Below, one piece after another: positions 35,876 through 44,763 of a stretch of 61,926 nt of DNA; positions within the stretch are counted from its first letter, which is position 1, and every line of letters starts with the position of its first letter. Source of the stretch: an uncultured Clostridium sp. (GTDB taxonomy: Bacteria; Bacillota; Clostridia; TANB77; CAG-508); contig CANSOA010000012.1 of assembly GCA_947648495.1 (NCBI GenBank), forward strand, positions 1 to 61,926, given 5' to 3'. Under the pieces are notes generated by a model, which was given only the letters and a program-made list of their open reading frames with translations, searched no databases and was not told the origin of the DNA. Made by a program: the position numbers and the translations under genes.

Positions 35876-38093
35876 TTTTTAATTCCTCCTCACTTAATTG
35901 AGATGATGCAATTTCATAGTAAGTTTCGCAATTTTTTAGAAGTTCCTCATGTGTCCCAATCCCAACCATTTTCCCTTCATTTAACACAATGATTTGTTCT
36001 GCATTCATAATCGTACTAACTCTTTGTGCTACAATAATTAAGGTACTGTTTTTGCTATGAAATTTTAGTGCTTTTCTTAAATTACTATCTGTTTTAAAAT
36101 CCAAAGCAGAAAAACTATCATCAAATATATAAATCGGACTATTTTTCACCAAAGCTCGCGCAATGGATAATCGTTGTTTTTGTCCACCAGACACATTTTT
36201 AGCTCCTTGTGAAATCGGTGCTTCAAAAGATTCTTCTTTACTTTGAATAAATTCGGTTGCCTGTGCTACATCAGCACAAATTTTTATCCATTCTTGTGTC
36301 GCTTCTTCATTTCCATATTTTAAATTAGATTCAATCGTTCCAGAAAGCAGATTTCCTTTTTGCGGAATATAACCAATTTGATTGTGTAAATCATCTTGGT
36401 TCATATCTTTGACATTGACACCATTTACCAAAACTTCCCCATCAGTTACATCAAAAAGTCTTGGAATAAGATTTACAATGGTGGTTTTACCACTTCCAGT
36501 GGCTCCAATAATGGCTGTGGTTTGGCTTGGTTTTGCTACAAAACTAATGTCTTCTAATATTTTTTCATCTGCATTTGGATAGTGAAATGATACTTTTTTA
36601 AATTCTACATAACCCATTTTGGAAGAATCAAATTTTTGTGGATTTTTAGGGTCATTGATTGTATTTTGCGTTTCTAAAACTTCGGCAATACGGTTAGCAG
36701 AAACACTTGCTCTTGGAAACATAATAAAAATCATCGAAACAAACAAAAAGCTCATAACTACTTCAATGCCATACTGCATCACTGCCATTAAATCACCTAC
36801 TTGAATACTGGATTGTGCTATAGATTCTGCTCCAACCCATAAAATAAGAAGATTTAACCCATTCATAATAAACATCATGGTTGGCATCATCATTCCCATT
36901 GAACGGTTGATAAATTTATTGATTTTCATCACATTACGATTGACTTCATCAAATCGATTTTCTTCATACATTTGGGTTCCAAAACTCCTGACTACCATTA
37001 AACCAGATAAATTTTCTTTGGCAACCAAATTAATTTGATCGGTTAATTTCTGTACCATTTTTATTCTTGGAAAAACCATTTTAAATAAAAATACAATTAT
37101 TAAAACAATCAATCCACACGCCACTGCAATTGTCCAAACAAGTTGGGTAGTTTTTTGTGCCATCATAATCAAAGAGCCAATTCCCATAATAGGAGCATAA
37201 GCCAACATTCTTATCATCATGACAACAAAATTTTGCACTTGTGTAATATCATTGGTGGTACGCGTAATTAAAGAAGCTGAGGAAAAATTGTTAAATTCTG
37301 CTGAAGAAAAACTTTGTACTTTTTGAAATACATCATTTCGCATATTTCTACCAATTTTACCACCAATTTTTGAGCCCAAATAGCCAACCAAAATTGCCGC
37401 TATAATTCCGATAACACATATGGTAAGCATTTTTAGTCCTGTTTTTACAATAAATTCATTTTGTATGCTAGCAAGATCCATTTCCAATTCTTGATAGAAA
37501 CTTTGAGTAAAGGCCAAACCAACTGAATTTAGTATGCTTTCTGGTGTTCGATTGGCGTTTTGTCTTGCTTTTGTGAAACTCTCTTCTGGAAAATTGACTA
37601 GAATTGGCAATATTTCATGCATTTTGCTTAAATCGATTTTTTCTGTTTCCTTTTCCTGTTCTATGACTTGGTCTGTATGGCTTGAAATTTCGGATATTAC
37701 ATTCATCATGGTTCTACTGGAGATAGCAAAAATGTGATTTAATTTTTGAATATCTTCTTCTGTTACATCATTATTTTGTACGTAAATATTCTTTTTTTCT
37801 ACGGCTGGATATTGTTTTACATATTCGATATCTTCTTGATTAACTTTTGTGTAGTTTTGTTCCACATAGGAAATTTCGTCTTCTAACATAAATTTTTCCA
37901 TTAATTGCAAACTTGTTTCTGAAATTGCTTCTGGCGCAACTTGTTCCAAACCATTTGACTGAATCCCGATGTTGACAATATCAGACATATAATCTGGCAA
38001 TTTTAAATCACACATGGCTTGTGTAAATAATAAAAGCATGGCAATCAATATGGATAAAATAAATGGTTTATAATATTTCCTTAATTTTAACAT
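35859..38093 (-). CDS. ABC exporter subunit (degenerate-site half)
   Basis: 744 residues. Membrane domain with a large extracellular insertion between the first two helices (about residues 45-200, DYMSDIVNIGIQSNGLEQV...) typical of clostridial LmrCD/BmrC-like proteins, then an ATPase domain: GATGSGKTTIVNL, signature NVSGGQKQRLSIARAL and Walker B IYIFDDSFSALD. The residue after the Walker B Asp is Asp rather than Glu, so this is the weak-hydrolysis half and pairs with the following gene. Follows the TetR gene by 15 bases. No CGG in frame seen. Confidence 0.9.
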   Translation of the reverse strand: MLKLRKYYKPFILSILIAMLLLFTQAMCDLKLPDYMSDIVNIGIQSNGLEQVAPEAISETSLQLMEKFMLEDEISYVEQNYTKVNQEDIEYVKQYPAVEKKNIYVQNNDVTEEDIQKLNHIFAISSRTMMNVISEISSHTDQVIEQEKETEKIDLSKMHEILPILVNFPEESFTKARQNANRTPESILNSVGLAFTQSFYQELEMDLASIQNEFIVKTGLKMLTICVIGIIAAILVGYLGSKIGGKIGRNMRNDVFQKVQSFSSAEFNNFSSASLITRTTNDITQVQNFVVMMIRMLAYAPIMGIGSLIMMAQKTTQLVWTIAVACGLIVLIIVFLFKMVFPRIKMVQKLTDQINLVAKENLSGLMVVRSFGTQMYEENRFDEVNRNVMKINKFINRSMGMMMPTMMFIMNGLNLLILWVGAESIAQSSIQVGDLMAVMQYGIEVVMSFLFVSMIFIMFPRASVSANRIAEVLETQNTINDPKNPQKFDSSKMGYVEFKKVSFHYPNADEKILEDISFVAKPSQTTAIIGATGSGKTTIVNLIPRLFDVTDGEVLVNGVNVKDMNQDDLHNQIGYIPQKGNLLSGTIESNLKYGNEEATQEWIKICADVAQATEFIQSKEESFEAPISQGAKNVSGGQKQRLSIARALVKNSPIYIFDDSFSALDFKTDSNLRKALKFHSKNSTLIIVAQRVSTIMNAEQIIVLNEGKMVGIGTHEELLKNCETYYEIASSQLSEEELKNGSQS

Positions 38094-38108
38094 TTAACAC
38101 GCTCCTTT

Positions 38109-38708
38109 TTATTTGGAAATTCCTTTTTTTAAGATTTGTACTTCTCGCACAAATCTAGCTCTGGCACGCTCTGGAGTAACCTTTTTGGTAATCGCATCTA
38201 ACAAATTAACACGCATAGCATAATTTAAAATCTTCATTAAATTAATCAAATCGTCATCTTCTATTAAATCTAAATTTTGCGTATTGACAATATGTTTTGT
38301 TTCCTCAATGAGATTATCGCCTGGTTCTTTGTGCAAGCATTTTTCTTCATTTGTAATCAGATTTTTGAAAATATTTGCCATTAAATCTTTCTCAGTTTTG
38401 TTAATTTTGCATTTGGCAAGATAATCATAAATTTCAATATAACTTTGAAATAAATCTCCTTTATTTTTTAGGAAAATTTGTTTTGATTTTTTTCGTTCCT
38501 TTTCTAAATGCGTCTCAATCAAATATTCGATTGCTTCTTCTTTGCTTTTAAAATACACCCAAAAACTACCTTTTGAAATTTTCGCCTCTTCCACGATTCG
38601 GTTAACAGAAGCCTCATGAAATGGAACACGACTAAATTCCTTTTTCATGGCATCTACAATTTTCTTTCGTTTAGTCGAATCAAGTTTGTAGAAACTTTCT
38701 GTTGGCAT
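38109..38708 (-). CDS. TetR-family repressor of the exporter operon
   Basis: 199 residues. N-terminal helix-turn-helix: KIVDAMKKEFSRVPFHEAS, VNRIVEEAKISKGSFWVYF, KSKEEAIEYLIE. The helical C-terminal ligand domain is diverged. It leads a unit with two ABC half transporters, a MATE pump and a kinase-like gene. The gene has a self-operator: a perfect 15-base palindrome in the spacer of its own promoter (38760-38774), strongly suggesting autoregulation with ligand-induced export. Confidence 0.9.
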   Translation of the reverse strand: MPTESFYKLDSTKRKKIVDAMKKEFSRVPFHEASVNRIVEEAKISKGSFWVYFKSKEEAIEYLIETHLEKERKKSKQIFLKNKGDLFQSYIEIYDYLAKCKINKTEKDLMANIFKNLITNEEKCLHKEPGDNLIEETKHIVNTQNLDLIEDDDLINLMKILNYAMRVNLLDAITKKVTPERARARFVREVQILKKGISK

Positions 38709-38752
38709 ATAAATTTCCTCCTTAATTGTATTAATAGCATAATGGTCTAATT

Positions 38753-38781
38753 ATTATAAATGACCAGTGGTCATTTGTCAA
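38753..38781 (-). promoter_or_regulatory. promoter of the tetR-ABC exporter operon
   Basis: Minus-strand TTGACA (38781-38776), 17-base spacer, TATAAT (38758-38753): a consensus promoter driving tetR and the transporter genes. Confidence 0.8.
38760..38774. promoter_or_regulatory. TetR operator palindrome
   Basis: ATGACCAGTGGTCAT, a perfect dyad about a central G, fully inside the -35/-10 spacer of the promoter, as in autoregulated TetR systems. Confidence 0.8.
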
Positions 38782-38823
38782 GAGTTTTTTGAAATTTTTC
38801 AGAAAGATTTCCCGTATAAATTT

Positions 38824-38851
38824 AAAAAGGCCACAGTTCGTGACCCTTTTT
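38824..38851 (-). terminator. terminator of the first duplicated gene
   Basis: AAAAAGG..CCAC AGTTC GTGACCCTTTTT hairpin with one bulge, just after the 38864 stop on the minus strand. Same element repeats at 39579-39605. Confidence 0.7.
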
Positions 38852-38863
38852 CCACACATTTAA

Positions 38864-39442
38864 TTAATCTTCTTCCGTTTCATGATGAATTACTTCTTCA
38901 AAACATAAATCAAAAAATCCATAATTGACTGTCCCATCCCAGATTTCTTCTGACCCTTTATAAACCGTCAGATAAAGTGAATCCATTCCTTCTCTTTGCA
39001 CATAGAATTTTATTCTTGATTTTTTTATGATTTTCTCAAAAATTCTGGAAACAATTCGAAGGTTAAGTTGTAATTCAACTTCCATTTTTTTCTCTCCAAG
39101 ATACTGAAAAAACTCTTCTTTCCGTAATAACCGTAATAACTTTTCAAATTCATCGATTTTTTCTTCCGTTTTCTTTCTTTCACCCTTCCTAATATAGTAC
39201 ACATTTACTAGAGCAAGACTTACTGCCACTGCTGGCAGTACAATTTCGACAATCGTCTCCCCTACTGACTGTATTACTCCTCCTTCTATTATTTCTCTAG
39301 TTAGTATTTTAAAAAGATACCATCCTCCAAGAATTACGAAAAATAGTGCCACGACATTAAATGCAAATTTTTTTATACTCTGCCGTCTCCTTACTTTTTT
39401 CACATACTCCATTTCTCTTAAAACTTTACTTTCTTTACTCAT
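38864..39442 (-). CDS. small two-helix membrane protein, paralogue A
   Basis: 192 residues from ATG 39442 (MSKESKVLREMEYVKKVRRR), with AGAGGA before it. Two hydrophobic segments (FAFNVVALFFVILGGWYLF and IVEIVLPAVAVSLALVNVYY) flank a short loop; the C-terminal half is cytoplasmic, charged and Arg/Lys/Glu-rich (KKMEVELQLNLRIVSRIFEK). No family recognised. It contains two CGG codons (39133-39131, 39124-39122) read as Arg in LLRLLRKEEF. Reading +1 there would replace the conserved-looking tail, so the zero frame seems right. Duplicated in the next gene. Confidence 0.65.
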   Translation of the reverse strand: MSKESKVLREMEYVKKVRRRQSIKKFAFNVVALFFVILGGWYLFKILTREIIEGGVIQSVGETIVEIVLPAVAVSLALVNVYYIRKGERKKTEEKIDEFEKLLRLLRKEEFFQYLGEKKMEVELQLNLRIVSRIFEKIIKKSRIKFYVQREGMDSLYLTVYKGSEEIWDGTVNYGFFDLCFEEVIHHETEED

Positions 39443-39578
39443 TCGTTGTCCTCTCTTTCCTGTATACAAAATTATTTGTTTTACTCTTGTTTCTAACGCT
39501 CCTTTCCGAGTATTTATAAAAATATTATATCATATTTTATGTAATACGTCAAGTAAGAAAGATTTCCCATATAAATTT

Positions 39579-39605
39579 AAAAAGGTCACAGTTCGTGACC
39601 CTTTT
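39579..39605 (-). terminator. terminator of the second duplicated gene
   Basis: AAAAAGGTCAC AGTTC GTGACCCTTTTT, the duplicate of 38824-38851. Confidence 0.7.
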
Positions 39606-39618
39606 TCCACACATTTAA

Positions 39619-40188
39619 TTAATCTTCTTCCGTTTCATGATGAATTACTTCTTCAAAACATAAATCAAAAAATCCATAATTGACTGTCCCATCCCAGATT
39701 TCTTCTGACCCTTTATAAACCGTCAGATAAAGTGAATCCATTCCTTCTCTTTGCACATAGAATTTTATTCTTGATTTTTTTATGATTTTCTCAAAAATTC
39801 TGGAAACAATTCGAAGGTTAAGTTGTAATTCAACTTCCATTTTTTTCTCTCCAAGATACTGAAAAAACTCTTCTTCCCGTAATAACTTTTTAAATTCATC
39901 GATTTTTTCTTCCGTTTTCTCTCTAATATACATCTTACTAACGCACACAATTAATAAAACGAAAACTACTACCAGTCCTAGCATAAAAGTTTCGAACTTT
40001 TGCTCCCATACTGACTGTATTACTCCTCCTTCTATTATTTCTCTAGTTAGTATTTTCCTCAAATACCATACTTCAAGAATTACAGAGAATAGTGCCACGA
40101 CATTAAATGCAAATTTTTTTATACTCTGCCGTCTCCTCACTTTTTTCACATACTCCATTTCTCTTAAAACTTTACTTTCTTTACTCAT
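39619..40188 (-). CDS. small two-helix membrane protein, paralogue B
   Basis: 189 residues from ATG 40188. The first 40 residues and the last 80 are nearly or exactly identical to paralogue A. The middle differs: second hydrophobic segment FMLGLVVVFVLLIVCVSKM in place of IVEIVLPAVAVSLALVNVYY, and DEFKKLLREEEFFQ in place of the longer LLRLLRKEEF. One CGG codon (39879-39877). Pattern suggests duplication followed by replacement or gene conversion restricted to the ends. Function unknown. Confidence 0.65.
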   Translation of the reverse strand: MSKESKVLREMEYVKKVRRRQSIKKFAFNVVALFSVILEVWYLRKILTREIIEGGVIQSVWEQKFETFMLGLVVVFVLLIVCVSKMYIREKTEEKIDEFKKLLREEEFFQYLGEKKMEVELQLNLRIVSRIFEKIIKKSRIKFYVQREGMDSLYLTVYKGSEEIWDGTVNYGFFDLCFEEVIHHETEED

Positions 40189-40328
40189 TCGTTGTCCTCT
40201 CTTTCCTGTATACAAAATTATTTGTTTTACTCTTGTTTCTAACGCTCCTTTCCGAGTATTTATAAAAATATTATATCATATTTTATGTAATATGTCAAGT
40301 AAATAGGTAAAAATTGCCTAAATCGCAG

Positions 40329-40362
40329 AAAAATCCAACTTTTTATGTTGAGTTGGATTTTT
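40329..40362 (-). terminator. terminator of the WecA/MraY-like gene
   Basis: A perfect 12-base stem AAAAATCCAACT/AGTTGGATTTTT just after the stop codon at 40378 (minus strand). Confidence 0.85.
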
Positions 40363-40377
40363 AACTTTTATCCTTAT

Positions 40378-41514
40378 TTATTTTCCCTCTTCAATATCCA
40401 TCTGTCCTTCAATCTGTTCTTCCTCTTCGATTTCATTTTCCCCTAACAATCTTTGTTTGAAAAACTCCTTATAGCCCATCGCAATAATAACAATAATAAT
40501 TAATGCAAACGACAACGCTTTCCAAATTCCACTTTCTAAAAGAATAATGGCAAACATTCCAAAAGTAGCACTCAAACCATAAAGTATCAAAACCGCCTGT
40601 TTTTGCGTAAAACCTTTGCGAAGCATTTTATGATGCAAATGTTCTGCATCTGGCTCAATGATTGCTTTTAAGGATTTGCCATGAATAAGGCGCCTAAAAA
40701 TCGCAAAAATCGTGTCAAATAAAGGCAAAGCAAGAACAATTAAGGGCGCTACAATCACAATTGCTGTATACGTTTTTGCAATTCCTAAAATGGATATGAT
40801 GGACATACAATATCCTAAAAAATTGGAACCTGTATCCCCAATAAACGTTTTAGCTGGATTAAAATTATACGGCAAAAAACCAACCAATGAGCCACACAAA
40901 GCCGTTATCAAAATAATAGATATGACTGGTGAACCATTCAACGAAAAAATAATCAAAAGTGATACACAAGATATGATTGAGATTCCCGTTGAAAGTCCAT
41001 CTAAACCATCAATTAAATTCATGGCATTGGTAATTCCAATAATCCAAAAAATCGTCAAAATTTGATAGAATAATTCATTTTCGCTATCAATTTTGATAAA
41101 CGGAATGTCAATAGAATCAATGATAATCCCAGATTTTACTACCACCATTGCTCCTAAAATCTGAGCGAACAGTTTAACAATGGCTTTGACCCCTTTTACA
41201 TCATCGTAAAAACAGACCAAACAGATAATTAGTCCTCCTCCAGCAAAACCAATCAATTTGGAATGATAATTTTCTTGTGCTAAATTAATATTTCCTTCTA
41301 TTGTCATCACAATAAGCAAATATACAATTGACATCAAAAATCCTGCAATGACTGCTAAACCACCAAGTCTTGGCATAGGGACTTTATTGATTCGTCTTTC
41401 GTCTTTTGGTGTATCCACCGCACCTAATTTTTTTGCTATTTTAATGGTTTGCGGTGTCATCATAAACGATGTCATAAATGCTATCATAAAAGCGATTGCT
41501 ATGTCTCCCCACAT
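40378..41514 (-). CDS. undecaprenyl-phosphate N-acetylhexosamine-1-phosphate transferase (WecA/TagO/MraY family)
   Basis: 378 residues, about eleven membrane segments. Family motifs: PKDERRINKVPMPRLGG, CFYDDVKGVKAIVKL (acidic catalytic Asp pair), ITNAMNLIDGLDGLSTG, FIGDTGSNFLGY and the HIHH-type EHLHHKMLRKGFTQKQAV. It starts lipid-linked polymers such as teichoic acid or capsule on undecaprenyl phosphate. TagO-like pattern (NLIDGLDG) rather than peptidoglycan MraY. Located next to rpiB; the nearest other glycan gene is the initiating sugar transferase at 22 kb. Confidence 0.92.
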   Translation of the reverse strand: MWGDIAIAFMIAFMTSFMMTPQTIKIAKKLGAVDTPKDERRINKVPMPRLGGLAVIAGFLMSIVYLLIVMTIEGNINLAQENYHSKLIGFAGGGLIICLVCFYDDVKGVKAIVKLFAQILGAMVVVKSGIIIDSIDIPFIKIDSENELFYQILTIFWIIGITNAMNLIDGLDGLSTGISIISCVSLLIIFSLNGSPVISIILITALCGSLVGFLPYNFNPAKTFIGDTGSNFLGYCMSIISILGIAKTYTAIVIVAPLIVLALPLFDTIFAIFRRLIHGKSLKAIIEPDAEHLHHKMLRKGFTQKQAVLILYGLSATFGMFAIILLESGIWKALSFALIIIVIIAMGYKEFFKQRLLGENEIEEEEQIEGQMDIEEGK

Positions 41515-41527
41515 CTCTACAACCTTT

Positions 41528-41974
41528 CTATTTCATATTCTCTTTTTCAATTTCTTCTATCATTTGTAATCTTTGTGTGTGTCTCCCCTCCATAAATTCT
41601 GTTCCAAGCCAAGCTCTTAAAATAGTTACTGCTTGAGATATATTGATAAATCTTCCTGGTAAAGCAATAATATTGGCATCATTGTGCGCTTTAAGCAGTT
41701 TGGCAACTTCTTCATTCCAGCAAGAGGCACATCGAATTCCTCTAAATTTATTCGCCAAAATTGTCATTCCAAAACCAGTTCCGCAAACTAAAATGCCTTT
41801 GTCATATTCTTTGCTCTGAACCGCTTTGATGACTGGCTTCCCAAAAATTGGATAATCTGTCCTTTCCTCGCTATTTGTCCCAAAATCTTTGTATTCAATC
41901 CCTTTTTCTTCTAAATATTTTTTGATTTCTTCTTTTAACTGGTATCCACCATGGTCGGCACCGATTGCTATCAT
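41528..41974 (-). CDS. rpiB: ribose-5-phosphate isomerase B
   Basis: 148 residues. RpiB/LacAB family: GADHGGYQLKEEIKKYLEEK at the start, FGTNSEERTDYPIFG, GILVCGTGFGMTILANKFRG (with the catalytic Cys) and the C-terminal VTILRAWLGTEF. Interconverts ribose and ribulose 5-phosphate in the pentose phosphate pathway. Ends 13 bases before the WecA/MraY-like gene, in the same direction. Confidence 0.95.
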   Translation of the reverse strand: MIAIGADHGGYQLKEEIKKYLEEKGIEYKDFGTNSEERTDYPIFGKPVIKAVQSKEYDKGILVCGTGFGMTILANKFRGIRCASCWNEEVAKLLKAHNDANIIALPGRFINISQAVTILRAWLGTEFMEGRHTQRLQMIEEIEKENMK

Positions 41975-42079
41975 TTTTTTCTCCTCTCGTTTTTATTTTT
42001 TTACTATATCATAAAATCATTTCTAAATTATTGTGTTTTTGTGAATTTTGTGTGAAAAGTTCGTTTTTTCATACAAAAT

Positions 42080-42104
42080 AACCACTACTTAAAAAATAGT
42101 GGTT
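42080..42104 (-). terminator. terminator after spoVG
   Basis: AACCACTA / TAGTGGTT stem with T-rich loop and tail following the spoVG stop (42121) on the minus strand. Confidence 0.75.
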
Positions 42105-42120
42105 AACTTGTTTTTCTATA

Positions 42121-42399
42121 TTATTCTGCTGATTCAACAGTTTCAGCATCTGGCGCATCATAAGCTTCCAAGATTGCTTTTTGAACTTTTTCTCTTGTTT
42201 CAGCATTGATTGGATGAGCTATATCTTTGAATTCTCCGTTTGGAGTTTTTCTACTTGGCATAGCTATAAATAATCCATTTGCGCTTTCGATAACTTTAAT
42301 ATCGTGGATTACGAATTCATTATCGAATGTTACAGAAGCAACAGCTTTCATTCTGTTCTCTGAATTTACTTTTCTTAAACGTACATCTGTTATTTGCAT
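42121..42399 (-). CDS. spoVG: SpoVG regulator/RNA- and DNA-binding protein
   Basis: 92 residues. The characteristic SpoVG start is [20 protein letters not shown], followed by [40 protein letters not shown] and [21 protein letters not shown] conserved small site-specific DNA/RNA-binding protein of Firmicutes that tunes sporulation, virulence and envelope genes. Monocistronic with its own terminator; divergent from murC across 376 bases. Confidence 0.97.
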   Translation of the reverse strand: MQITDVRLRKVNSENRMKAVASVTFDNEFVIHDIKVIESANGLFIAMPSRKTPNGEFKDIAHPINAETREKVQKAILEAYDAPDAETVESAE

Positions 42400-42775
42400 T
42401 TTAGCACCTCTTTCTATTGTTTATATTAATACATATATTTATTTTGTATGTATTTAATTATATTATTCTCCAAAGATAAAAAAAATCCTTCTAATTTTTA
42501 CAATATTTTTTTATTTTTTACAATTCCTTATTTTTACTGCCATTTAATGTCATTTATCATACATTTTTCGACATTTGCTTTTGACATTTGGGCTTTTTTT
42601 TTTGACCTTTTCCATAAAATCACAGTTGTGGCTTCTTGACTTTTTTATATGAATATATAATAAATAAGGTTTATCATACATATTTTCTGAAAATTTTATC
42701 ATAATAAATATTAACAATCTACTTGAAAATCGCATATTTTAATTGTATAATACTTTTATGAGGAAGGGGAAAAAA
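42400..42775. other. divergent intergenic region between spoVG and murC
   Basis: Gene-free except for the murC promoter. Very AT-rich and rich in runs of A or T. The minus-strand half should contain the spoVG promoter, which I cannot pinpoint. Short open frames here lack ribosome sites. Confidence 0.5.
42723..42751 (+). promoter_or_regulatory. murC promoter
   Basis: TTGAAA 42723-42728, 17-base spacer, TATAAT 42746-42751. The AGGAAGGGG ribosome site and ATG at 42776 follow closely, making a short leader. Confidence 0.75.
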
Positions 42776-44158
42776 ATGGATTTTGAAATAAAGGATTTAA
42801 CCAAATATCAACATATACATTTAATTGGAATTGGCGGAATTAGCATGAGTGCCATCGCAGAAACGCTACATAATTGGAAACATACGGTGACTGGCTCTGA
42901 TTTAAATCAAAGTGCCATTACTGACACTTTAAATTCTCACCATATTGAAGTTACTATTGGTCATGATTTGGAAAACGCCAAAAAAGCGGATTTGATTATT
43001 TATTCTGCTGCGGTTAAAGAAGATGACCCTGAAATTGTGATTGCCAAAGAAAATGCTGTTCCACTTATCACGCGTGGCAAATTTGTTGGTTATTTGACGA
43101 AACGTTACGAAGAATCCATTTGTATCGCTGGTACACACGGAAAAACGACCACCACTTCTATGATTTCTATTTGTTTTTTGAAGGCGCAAAAAGATCCCTC
43201 TATTCAAGTAGGAGCTATTTTGAAAAATATTAATGGAAATTACCGTGTTGGAAATAGTGACTATTTTATTTTGGAATCTTGCGAATATCAGGCAAATTTT
43301 CTAAACTTCTTTCCAAAAACAGAAATTATTTTAAATATTGATAACGATCATTTAGATTTTTATAAAACATTTGATCACATTATAAAAGCGTTTCAAGATT
43401 TTACAAAACTTTTGAAAAAGGACGGTTTGCTGGTAACTAATGGCGATGATGAAAATTGTCTTGCTTTAAAAAATATCACAAAGTCAAAATTTATTTGCTA
43501 CGGAATTGAAAATGAAAATGCTGATTTTGTGGCAAAAAATATCTCATATGATTCCAACGGTTTTGCTTGTTTTGATGTTTATAAAAGAAACGAATTTTTC
43601 CATCATTTTGATTTATCTGTTACAGGAAAACATAATGTTTTGAATGCTTTGGCGTGTATTGCAGTTTGTGATTATTATGGAATTGATACAGAAATTATCG
43701 CTGAATCTTTAAAGAGTTTTACTGGTGCTGAGCGTAGATTAGAATATAAAGGTTCTTTTAATGAAATCTCTGTATTTGACGATTATGCGCATCATCCAAC
43801 CGAAATATTAGCAACTGCGAAGGCGATTAAAAATAAAACCTATCATGAGTCTTGGGTGATTTACCAGCCTCACACGTATAGTCGAACTGCTTCTCATTTG
43901 GAACATTTTGCAGAATCACTTGCAGAATTTGACCATATTATTTTACTGGATATTTATGCTGCTAGAGAAAAAAATACAGTGGGAATCTCTTCTCAAGATT
44001 TGGCTGATAAAATTCATGCACTTGGAAAAAACGTTGTTTATATCAAAGATTTTGATGAAGTGGTAAATTATATCCGAGCAAATACCAAACCACAGGATTT
44101 AGTCTTAACATTGGGAGCTGGAACTGTGACGGAAATTGGACCAAAATTGATAAAATAA
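42776..44158 (+). CDS. murC: UDP-N-acetylmuramate-L-alanine ligase
   Basis: Adds L-Ala to UDP-MurNAc in cytoplasmic peptidoglycan synthesis. I choose ATG 42776 (MDFEIKDLTKYQHIHLIGIG), which is directly behind AGGAAGGGGAAAAAA; an ATG at 42743 would overlap the promoter. 460 residues. Motifs: UDP-binding LIGIGGISMSAIAE, ATP loop AGTHGKTTTTSM, EYQANFLNFFPK, NIDNDHLDFY, YDSNGFACFDVYKR and the C-terminal FDDYAHHPTEI. Plus-strand gene, divergent from spoVG. No CGG in frame. Confidence 0.95.
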   Translation: MDFEIKDLTKYQHIHLIGIGGISMSAIAETLHNWKHTVTGSDLNQSAITDTLNSHHIEVTIGHDLENAKKADLIIYSAAVKEDDPEIVIAKENAVPLITRGKFVGYLTKRYEESICIAGTHGKTTTTSMISICFLKAQKDPSIQVGAILKNINGNYRVGNSDYFILESCEYQANFLNFFPKTEIILNIDNDHLDFYKTFDHIIKAFQDFTKLLKKDGLLVTNGDDENCLALKNITKSKFICYGIENENADFVAKNISYDSNGFACFDVYKRNEFFHHFDLSVTGKHNVLNALACIAVCDYYGIDTEIIAESLKSFTGAERRLEYKGSFNEISVFDDYAHHPTEILATAKAIKNKTYHESWVIYQPHTYSRTASHLEHFAESLAEFDHIILLDIYAAREKNTVGISSQDLADKIHALGKNVVYIKDFDEVVNYIRANTKPQDLVLTLGAGTVTEIGPKLIK

Positions 44159-44180
44159 AACTGGTAGAAACTACCAGTTT
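44158..44180 (+). terminator. bidirectional terminator between murC and spoVS
   Basis: AAACTGGTAG AAA CTACCAGTTT, a perfect 10-base stem starting at the murC stop and followed by T-rich DNA; it also lies past the spoVS stop. Confidence 0.8.
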
Positions 44181-44188
44181 ATCTATTT

Positions 44189-44452
44189 TTATTTTCTTGA
44201 CTCTATAATCAACTTGATACCAGTTCTATCTTCGCCTTCTACTTGAACTTCTGCAAAGGCTGGTATACAAACTAAATCAACACCTGCTGGTGCAACAAAA
44301 CCTCTTGCTATTGCCACTGCCTTAATTGCTTGATTTAATGCTCCTGCTCCTATTGCTTGCATTTCTGCTCTCGTACTTTCTTTTACCAATCCAGCAATTG
44401 CTCCTGCAACTGAATTTGGATTTGATTTTGATGAAATTTTTAAAACTTCCAT
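44189..44452 (-). CDS. spoVS: stage V sporulation protein S
   Basis: 87 residues, the complete SpoVS domain: MEVLKISSKSNPNSVAGAIA, GLVKESTRAEMQAIGAGALN, QAIKAVAIARGFVAPAGVDL, then VCIPAFAEVQVEGEDRTG. Small nucleic-acid-binding regulator of sporulation and cell division. Convergent with murC. Its ribosome site TAGGAGGAAAAAA is at 44456-44464. Presence with SpoVG indicates sporulation-type regulation, although these genes also occur in non-sporulating relatives. Confidence 0.95.
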   Translation of the reverse strand: MEVLKISSKSNPNSVAGAIAGLVKESTRAEMQAIGAGALNQAIKAVAIARGFVAPAGVDLVCIPAFAEVQVEGEDRTGIKLIIESRK

Positions 44453-44763
44453 TTTTTTCCTCCTATTATTTTAATTTTTCTTGTGTTTTGCATGGAAAAT
44501 CTTATTAAAAATAAAATTTTGCTTGCACATAAAAAGTACTTTCATTTTTTGCTTTTTGGTACTCTTTTTTTGAACAATTTTATTTTACACCAAAATTACA
44601 ATTGTGTCTATAGGAAATAAGTAATTTTTCAAAAATTTCATTGTGGATTTTCGACAGTGTTTTAAATGTGTTGTCGATTTATGTAGTAAAATGTTGAATT
44701 ATATTTACATTAGTAGTCTGTATATATTTTAAGGGGAAGAACAAATTGCTCTCCCCCTTTATT
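44453..44763 (-). other. spoVS upstream region
   Basis: About 310 bases of AT-rich DNA holding the spoVS ribosome site, its presumed promoter, and the DUF1540 gene's terminator near 44729-44758. I see no credible gene; the short open frame ending at 44679 overlaps the DUF1540 gene. Confidence 0.45.
44729..44758 (-). terminator. terminator of the DUF1540 gene
   Basis: Minus strand AAGGGGGAGAGCAA ... TTGTTCTTCCCCTT hairpin (one wobble), right after the DUF1540 stop codon at 44764. Confidence 0.6.

Larger units (their letters stand above)
38801..39555. repeat. tandem duplication unit A (about 755 bases)
   Basis: Direct repeat of 39556-40302, including terminator, gene and upstream region. The two units are almost identical in the flanks and both ends of the gene but differ in the gene's middle. 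Confidence 0.85.
39556..40302. repeat. tandem duplication unit B
   Basis: Second copy of the 755-base unit starting at 38801. The gene middle (roughly 39880-40060) is different, with a 9-base (3-codon) difference near the CGG region. Confidence 0.85.

Noticed and set aside
38864..40188. Applying the CGG +1 rule to the duplicated membrane proteins
   Set aside because: A shift would destroy the conserved charged C-terminus and does not give a better protein, so the zero frame was kept.
42550..42735. 61-residue minus-strand frame between spoVG and murC
   Set aside because: No ribosome site, overlaps the murC promoter, and composition is random.
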